This document shows positions 7,201 through 10,360 of a DNA stretch of 10,360 nt, one piece after another. Made by a program: the position numbers and the translations under genes. Location: NCBI GenBank assembly GCA_044233495.1, contig JBIIJX010000077.1:1-10360 (forward strand), in the 5' to 3' direction. The notes beneath the pieces were generated by a model. It was given only the letters and a program-made list of their open reading frames with translations, had not been told where the DNA came from and made no database searches. Source of the stretch: UBA10649 sp044233495 (GTDB lineage Bacteria; Actinomycetota; Actinomycetes; S36-B12). The first letter of the stretch is position 1. Every line of letters starts with the position of its first letter.

Positions 7201-7548
7201 GCCGTTTCACTGCCAAATGGGGGGACCGGAGGGGCAGGGGGCTTCGCACTCCCCATCCTCGTCGGGACATCCGCCTTCCAGGCGGGTTCGACATTCTTTA
7301 GTAACGACGTCTCCAATTGGCTTGAGGTGTGGGTCAATTCCGGGACCAGCATCTCGCAAGTGGGCTTCTACGCTCCGCCATCGGTGCCGGTTCCGGAAGG
7401 GTTCAGCAACTACGCCATATGGCAGCAGAATGGTTACATCACCGTGGCCGACGGTAGTTGCTGGAACATCAATCTTGAACGTACCGCCAACAACGTCGGG
7501 ACCATCTCCTTCAACCAGGTCACGCCCGGATCTGCATGTGCAAGCTGA
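4264..7548 (+). CDS. Giant secreted protein of unknown function (about 1,094 residues)
   Basis: Not recognised as a named family. The ATG at 4264 starts a clear Sec signal peptide: basic MDLSKRSK, hydrophobic core WAVVVCVIGAMLA, and a probable cut after PHAASA (residue 30). The open frame extends upstream to 4174 but that lead would bury the signal. Residues 52-115 and 136-196 are two copies of a beta module. A glycine-rich hydrophobic stretch lies at about 254-275 (GLISYIPYVGGAL), followed by a Gln/Ser-rich coiled coil at about 297-335 and a mainly helical region to about 620. The rest is rich in Gly, Ser, Asn, Tyr and Trp, probably beta-structured, with most of the 18 cysteines of the exported part. 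There is no LPXTG anchor or closing membrane helix. The helical core with a hydrophobic glycine-rich stretch, then a beta-rich half, loosely recalls pore-forming toxins or surface-binding proteins; this is only a shape argument. It lies downstream of regulator/kinase 1 and converges with kinase 2. Confidence 0.85.
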   Translation: MDLSKRSKITWAVVVCVIGAMLATPHAASAASTSVPTAVSAPVRVTMADGPLLRVQVGPSRVGPDAWQIALERRSGDSWQRVGDYRTKGTKDEVSVPLTAGVYRVVVPAQHGFQSTTSTPKTYIPTPDITIAGHGALEVRVGPLRAWQVTLERKTDRGWSMVKTAKTRGLKRIVFGVNAGTYRVRTAANGRFPAFIGKAFEFAPQAPPGPIPYGYLDAAFSNASSVPTKQNRAATLGASSSSCASVMSPNPNIGLKVATGLISYIPYVGGALSSTIDNQAANAQSNAEEACLSAQFATINAQLAYQESQIESLQNQLNSAESEISREFADAAKVNVQDQQASFYTSVEMLAQCTGGGLFSDFMTDFGLWSGCFTTTSATIPSVATSSIYKSQSGFGLANQPPFNLNLDNVAGNYVPGCSGSPLPPPPGNPEPDCQKKVQPQPNSQLSLLQEALTLALSASLASSRTQNTNTVPLFDAYNQYLATYYQQSVVGIQAAFTLESLVNQLNYYNAGQNSPIDSLGLLNGTYYSFQALQSALGSKPSATEQAQYFNRAQHALAQVYAARINQLYQDTIGYIVTDDPVGSQAWPSSTAGNRINTNIDYASNVGTLVTSDAAAGGPKESTPLGLLPDAATQGATWTDNAVLYQYFGLRNAGQCYANLLQWNKNNGTAVLGKNGTWYPTATPSQSELAGGAYNTLCPPILATSTGTAVTAPPTSSTLNSCATYAVLPGGQGGSGSCYDGNSLVPYYVAANGLPELGSAVLTNLVLCNASDPALTWFQVGSANAGNAAGLTLGDWALTCGNWAAPAGPRYANGAGAFRGSSPPTTWATSSSFTCPPASNLGNVSVATYANAASPNCSNGPNATSIWGAAGYGANQFTFNTFDVPGYYISPNLVGLGGGGSPPAYIPPATATMGYYQAPLNIGGNGGVNVTIDASNCYSDSWWTGASVSGCVINFEQPKVQYFGQDNLWWVASAGLAAFAVSLPNGGTGGAGGFALPILVGTSAFQAGSTFFSNDVSNWLEVWVNSGTSISQVGFYAPPSVPVPEGFSNYAIWQQNGYITVADGSCWNINLERTANNVGTISFNQVTPGSACAS
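4417..4851 (+). repeat. Two tandem beta modules within the secreted protein
   Basis: Residues about 52-115 (4417-4608) and 136-196 (4669-4851) align through the same pattern: a strand ending in VGP, then AWQ(I/V)xLER, a W at the next strand (DSWQRV against RGWSMV), then AG(V/T)YRV and a closing Gly-(R)-Phe. Copy 2 has a three-residue deletion after VGP. This suggests a duplicated immunoglobulin- or lipocalin-like sheet, perhaps for binding, joined by a Thr/Pro-rich linker. Confidence 0.75.
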
Positions 7549-7640
7549 AGACACCATGGGTGAGGTCTGCCTGAGGAGAACACCTGGGTGTACGCCACCA
7601 GAACCGGCGGCTGCGCACTGCCGAATCCGTCCGCTGCCGG
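7549..7640. other. Junction between convergent genes, no clear terminator
   Basis: 92 bp separate the stop codons of the secreted-protein gene and kinase 2. The best fold is CCGGCGGC (7604-7611) with GCTGCCGG (7633-7640), which has one G-U pair, a 21-nt loop and no T-tract. It is a weak candidate for a shared bidirectional terminator. Confidence 0.3.
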
Positions 7641-8789
7641 CTAGGCGGAGGGGAACGAGGCCGTCAGGGTCATTCCCGAGGATGCGGGCGCCAGGCTCCA
7701 CTGTCCGTCGAGGGCTTCCACCCAGGCGGCGATGACGGTCATCCCCATGCCGGGCTTGAGTGGCTGGCCCTGCGTGCCGAGGCCGTTGTCGGCGAGTTGG
7801 AGCACGAGGTGGTCATCGGGATTGAGGGTGACCTGGATCGAGCATTCCGTAGCGTGACCGTGAATGGCGGCGTTGAGCAAGCCCTGCTCGCAGATGCGGT
7901 AGAGCGCAGTGGCGCGGGACATATCGGGACTATGGGAGATCTCATCCAATGCAGCATGGTTCACGTGCATCGAGACTTCCATGGCACTTCGGTAGGAATC
8001 TACGAGCTCACGCAGCGCTGTGTCGAAGGTGACGGTAGACAGGTTCGGGCTCAACTGCCTGCTTGCTCTGCGTACCTCCTGTGAGCGCACCCGCTCGAGC
8101 TCGGAGATGACGTCCGAGAGCTCCCTCGTCATGACGTCCGGGTCCTGCCCGATGGTGGCGCGGATGCGCAGGGCGATCGACACGAGATCGGTCTGGACTC
8201 GATCGTGCAAGAAGGACGCCACCTGGCTGCGCACGCGTTCCTCTGATTCCAGCAGCAGGCGGCGCTGGGCCACGACAGTCTGAAGTGCCTGCGTGGCGGT
8301 ATCCGATTCCCGGCGGATGCGTGCGAAGACCGTGCCAATCACTGCATTGATGAACCAGACGGGAATGAGGATCCGCGCCGTCGTGTCGATCAGGCCAGGC
8401 CTATTCAGGACGTCCTGGAAGTTCTGGGAGTCCCGCAGGATGAGATTGAGGAGAGCGGCGCCGATGACGGACGCAGTGACCAGCGTGATGAGGTACTCCG
8501 GCCATCGGACCTCGCGTTGGGTGAGTCGGCGCCGAATGCCCCGGTACACGAGCAGCGGCACGAGAACGACTCCAGGGCCGAGGAGTCCCACGGCGAGGAT
8601 TCCGATGGTCCGCGTCGCGAGGGGATCCTGCTGGGGGATCATCGGCTGGCCTCCGAAGAGCCGCCACGCCGTGCCCAGGATCATGATGCTCAGGAACGTC
8701 CACAGGCCGCCGATAGGCAGCGGCCAGGGACCCAGCACGAATCGGCGCAGGCTGAGCAGGAGGGTCCTCAACCTGTCGCTAGTTGTCAT
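7641..8789 (-). CDS. Membrane sensor histidine kinase, HisKA_3 type, four-helix sensor (kinase 2)
   Basis: Should autophosphorylate and signal to regulator 2, whose gene it overlaps by 11 bp. The 382 residues carry four hydrophobic helices (about 26-46, 60-84, 98-118, 138-156) with short loops, a coiled coil at about 160-188, and the phosphotransfer helix VASFLHDRVQTDLVSIALRI with H195. The ATPase domain has the N-box EQGLLNAAIHG (N306), the G-box LADNGLG, a second glycine motif (KPGMGMTVI) and a closing strand SGMTLTASFPS. The size is ordinary for the NarL-partner kinases and lacks the second membrane block of kinase 1. The ATG at 8789 sits inside the regulator's last codons (ATGACAACTAG), implying coupled translation. 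No periplasmic sensor domain is visible, so an in-membrane cue is likely. It is distant in sequence from kinase 1, so recent duplication is unlikely. Confidence 0.9.
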   Translation of the reverse strand: MTTSDRLRTLLLSLRRFVLGPWPLPIGGLWTFLSIMILGTAWRLFGGQPMIPQQDPLATRTIGILAVGLLGPGVVLVPLLVYRGIRRRLTQREVRWPEYLITLVTASVIGAALLNLILRDSQNFQDVLNRPGLIDTTARILIPVWFINAVIGTVFARIRRESDTATQALQTVVAQRRLLLESEERVRSQVASFLHDRVQTDLVSIALRIRATIGQDPDVMTRELSDVISELERVRSQEVRRASRQLSPNLSTVTFDTALRELVDSYRSAMEVSMHVNHAALDEISHSPDMSRATALYRICEQGLLNAAIHGHATECSIQVTLNPDDHLVLQLADNGLGTQGQPLKPGMGMTVIAAWVEALDGQWSLAPASSGMTLTASFPSA

Positions 8790-9453
8790 ATGCGCCCATC
8801 GAAGTCATTCGCCGACCTTCGATCCACGCGACGACCGCTGCAGTGCGCAGATCGGTTCCGGGTGGGGCATCGGGCACGAGAATCCGATAGCACTCCGAGA
8901 GTTCCTTGCGCACTGTCACCGATGCAAGCCCTACGCGGTCTGCGATGACGTTGGCATCGATTCCCGTGGCGGCCAACGACATGACCTGGCGCTGGCGTGT
9001 CGTCAGCTGCCGAAGGCGCGAGATGGTCGCAGGCGCCTGCCCCTCGTCGATCGATGGTTCGATCACCGACAGGCCGGATGCCGTTGCCTTGAGCACCTTG
9101 GCCAGGTAGGCGCTGTCGATGTCCGCCTTCTTCTCGACATATGACCAGCCCATGCTGACCCGGCCATTCGAGCCGTGGAAGTCCCAGGCATAGTGCTGGC
9201 TCAGGATCACGATGCCGACGTTCTCATCCCGATCGCGCAACGCGTGCCCGAGCTGCACCCCGTTGAGGGAAGTCGGGCCCAGCGCCCAATCCAGAAGGGC
9301 GACGTCGACCCGCTCCTTGCTCGCCAGGGCCTCGACCGAACCGCTCACCGCGAGCACCAACTCGATTTCAGGGAGAGCCCTGATGAAGGACGACATCATC
9401 GATCGCAGCACCGGGTCGTTCTCGACGTAGAGCACTCGGGTGGGCCGGGACAT
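8779..9453 (-). CDS. Two-component response regulator, receiver plus LuxR HTH (regulator 2)
   Basis: A probable DNA-binding regulator driven by kinase 2. The ATG at 9453 (224 residues) is preferred over the GTG at 9468 because GGAGG (9462-9466) lies 8 nt upstream of it and overlaps the GTG. The receiver (about 5-125) has E11/D13 in LYVENDP, the likely phospho-acceptor D55 (VALLDWALG), switch residue S85 and K108 or K109. The C-terminal part is a good LuxR/NarL helix-turn-helix: LTTRQRQVMSLAATG then VIADRVGLASVTVRKEL. Length and plan match regulator 1, but the residues are well diverged. It starts a two-gene operon and faces the Asp-box gene across a shared intergenic region, so autoregulation and control of that gene are both plausible. 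Confidence 0.92.
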   Translation of the reverse strand: MSRPTRVLYVENDPVLRSMMSSFIRALPEIELVLAVSGSVEALASKERVDVALLDWALGPTSLNGVQLGHALRDRDENVGIVILSQHYAWDFHGSNGRVSMGWSYVEKKADIDSAYLAKVLKATASGLSVIEPSIDEGQAPATISRLRQLTTRQRQVMSLAATGIDANVIADRVGLASVTVRKELSECYRILVPDAPPGTDLRTAAVVAWIEGRRMTSMGAYDN

Positions 9454-9709
9454 GCCCACATCCTCCACCTATTGCCGATTGCCGTGGGAAGCGGATACAC
9501 GTGTGTACCAGGCGGGCGTCGTGCGCATGCCGCAAGAGCCACGAGCGAAACACGTGTATCTCGGGACGTATACGTGCGTAGCGCCCCAGAACGTGATGTG
9601 CCAGGGGCACTTAGCCTCCGAAACGTCCACCTCCTGACCCTCGGCACCGTCAAGCGACGGCACCGACCAGGTGAGCAGCTAAGCCCATGATCTGCGAGGA
9701 GTCCGTCCC
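9454..9709. other. Divergent intergenic region between regulator 2 and the Asp-box gene
   Basis: 256 bp that should hold two back-to-back promoters. The half nearest regulator 2 has the palindrome cluster at 9494-9580. The half nearest the Asp-box gene has an 8-bp direct repeat CGGCACCG (9642-9649, 9658-9665; 16-bp period) and the ribosome site GAGGAG (9696-9701), 8 nt before the ATG at 9710. Clear -35/-10 hexamers were not identified. Confidence 0.5.
9494..9580. promoter_or_regulatory. Cluster of palindromes, candidate operator for regulator 2
   Basis: GATACACGTGT (9494-9504) recurs inverted as ACACGTGTATC (9550-9560), giving two ACACGTGT palindromes (9497-9504 and 9550-9557) whose centres are 53 bp apart, about five helical turns. 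A third palindrome, ACGTATACGT (9566-9575), overlaps TACG-TG-CGTA (9571-9580). The cluster begins about 40 bp upstream of the regulator 2 ATG, right for a promoter-proximal operator. LuxR-type regulators commonly bind inverted repeats as dimers, which fits, but binding by regulator 2 is inferred. Confidence 0.55.
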
Positions 9710-10360
9710 ATGAGCCACCTGACCCGAGTGCCCACGACTGCAGTCGATACAGCGTTGACCGGAGCACTTGCAGCGCGACCCATCGGCGCCGGGATCGCCC
9801 TCGGCAGACGGGAATCACTCCGCCGGGTGATGAGGAGGTGCGCCGTTCTCCTGGCGAGCGTGGCCGTTCTGCTCACCACCGGTGGCCTACAGGCGAACAC
9901 GGCTTCGGCTGACCCCGGCGACTTCACCAACAAGACCACCACGAATACCGGATCCGGGCTCGGGAACAACATCGTGCGCGGGGTGTACGTCATCGGGTCC
10001 ACCGTCTATGCCGCCACGAATGGTGGTCTTTCCATCTCCACCGACGGCGGCACTACGTTCACCAACAAGACGACGACGGACGGCCTCGGAGATAACGTCG
10101 TGTACGGGGTAGTCGCTGTTGACGGCACCCCAGACACCGTCTACGCCGCCACGGCTGATGGCCTGTCCATCTCCACCGACGGCGGCGCCACCTTCACCAA
10201 CAAGACCACCACCGACGGCCTCGGAAACGACACCGTGTACGGGGTGTACGTCAGTGGGGGCACGATCTACGCCGCCACGTTCGGCGGCCTATCCATTTCC
10301 ACCGACGGCGGCACCACCTTCGCCAACAAGACCCGCACCAACGGTCTCGGGAGCAACGTC
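9710..10360 (+). CDS. Secreted Asp-box repeat protein, probable beta-propeller (3' end outside window)
   Basis: An open frame of 217 codons runs without a stop to the right edge. The ATG at 9710 has GAGGAG 8 nt upstream. The first 40 residues form a long, partly basic lead; then RRVMRRCAVLLASVAVLLTTGG and NTASA look like a signal peptide cut near residue 67. An internal ATG at 9830 (residue 41) would give a normal-length signal but has no good ribosome site. From residue 72 the protein is built of repeats containing the Asp-box STDGGTTF and YAAT-GGLSIS. Asp-boxes cap blades of sialidase-like and Vps10-like propellers, but they are structural and do not indicate sialidase activity; the catalytic residues are not in view. 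Similar repeats occur in long extracellular proteins of environmental bacteria, often with adhesin or cell-wall modules at the C-terminus, which cannot be seen here. Regulation by the divergent regulator 2 is likely. Confidence 0.88.
   Translation, partial: MSHLTRVPTTAVDTALTGALAARPIGAGIALGRRESLRRVMRRCAVLLASVAVLLTTGGLQANTASADPGDFTNKTTTNTGSGLGNNIVRGVYVIGSTVYAATNGGLSISTDGGTTFTNKTTTDGLGDNVVYGVVAVDGTPDTVYAATADGLSISTDGGATFTNKTTTDGLGNDTVYGVYVSGGTIYAATFGGLSISTDGGTTFANKTRTNGLGSNV
9923..10360 (+). repeat. In-frame Asp-box repeat array (3 full units plus a partial)
   Basis: Units begin at each TTC of F-(T/A)-N-K-T: 9923-10057 (45 codons), 10058-10192 (45), 10193-10318 (42) and 10319 onward (partial). 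The shared core is close at the DNA level; TCCATCTCCACCGACGGCGG occurs at 10031-10050 and 10166-10185, and with one change at 10292-10311. Length differences lie in loops (NTGSG in unit 1, DGTPDT in unit 2). The array continues beyond the window. Confidence 0.9.

Noticed and set aside
1371..10360. A second copy of the tmRNA 3' end marking an island boundary
   Set aside because: I looked for GGTTCGATTCCCGG and CACCTCCACCA past the IS and found neither, and there is no integrase gene in the window.
9923..10360. CRISPR array as an explanation for the regular repeats
   Set aside because: The repeats are in frame, encode Asp-box units of 42-45 codons and have no unique spacers of CRISPR size.

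Overview
The window comes from a high-GC genome and looks actinobacterial. The reasons are GC-rich third codon positions, GTG/TTG starts, many long antisense open frames, NarL/LuxR-type two-component pairs with short HisKA_3 kinases, and a tmRNA 3' end of the usual bacterial form. No gene here fixes genus or species. Everything was read by eye; no search or structure prediction was run.

Layout. Positions 1-96 are the 3' end of the tmRNA gene (ssrA), cut by the left window edge and running to its encoded CCA. Immediately after it lies an IS481-type insertion sequence (about 105-1370) with an intact DDE transposase on the minus strand and 20-bp terminal inverted repeats with one mismatch. Beyond the IS is a perfect 16-bp hairpin (1416-1451) that could be the original ssrA terminator, now about 1.3 kb away. 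A non-coding leader follows.

From 1655 to 9453 there is a symmetrical block. A LuxR-type response regulator (1655-2344) overlaps a 600-residue membrane histidine kinase (2328-4130). Then, 133 bp on and in the same direction, comes a gene for an unrecognised secreted protein of about 1,094 residues (4264-7548). Converging on it from the right is a second, non-identical pair on the minus strand: regulator 8779-9453 and a 382-residue four-helix kinase 7641-8789. In both pairs the regulator comes first and its end overlaps the kinase start, so translation is probably coupled.

The second regulator gene shares a 256-bp intergenic region with a divergent gene starting at 9710 and running off the right edge. 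That gene encodes a secreted protein made of 42-45 residue Asp-box (S-T-D-G-G-T-T-F) repeats, probably a beta-propeller. The intergenic region holds a cluster of palindromes around ACACGTGT close to the second regulator, plausible operator sites.

Working picture (inference): two related membrane sensor/regulator modules, each next to a large exported protein, together sensing an envelope or surface cue and controlling surface or secreted proteins. The most novel items are the giant secreted protein with its two N-terminal beta modules, hydrophobic/coiled-coil segment and 18 cysteines in the exported part; the first kinase with two membrane blocks; and the paired arrangement itself.
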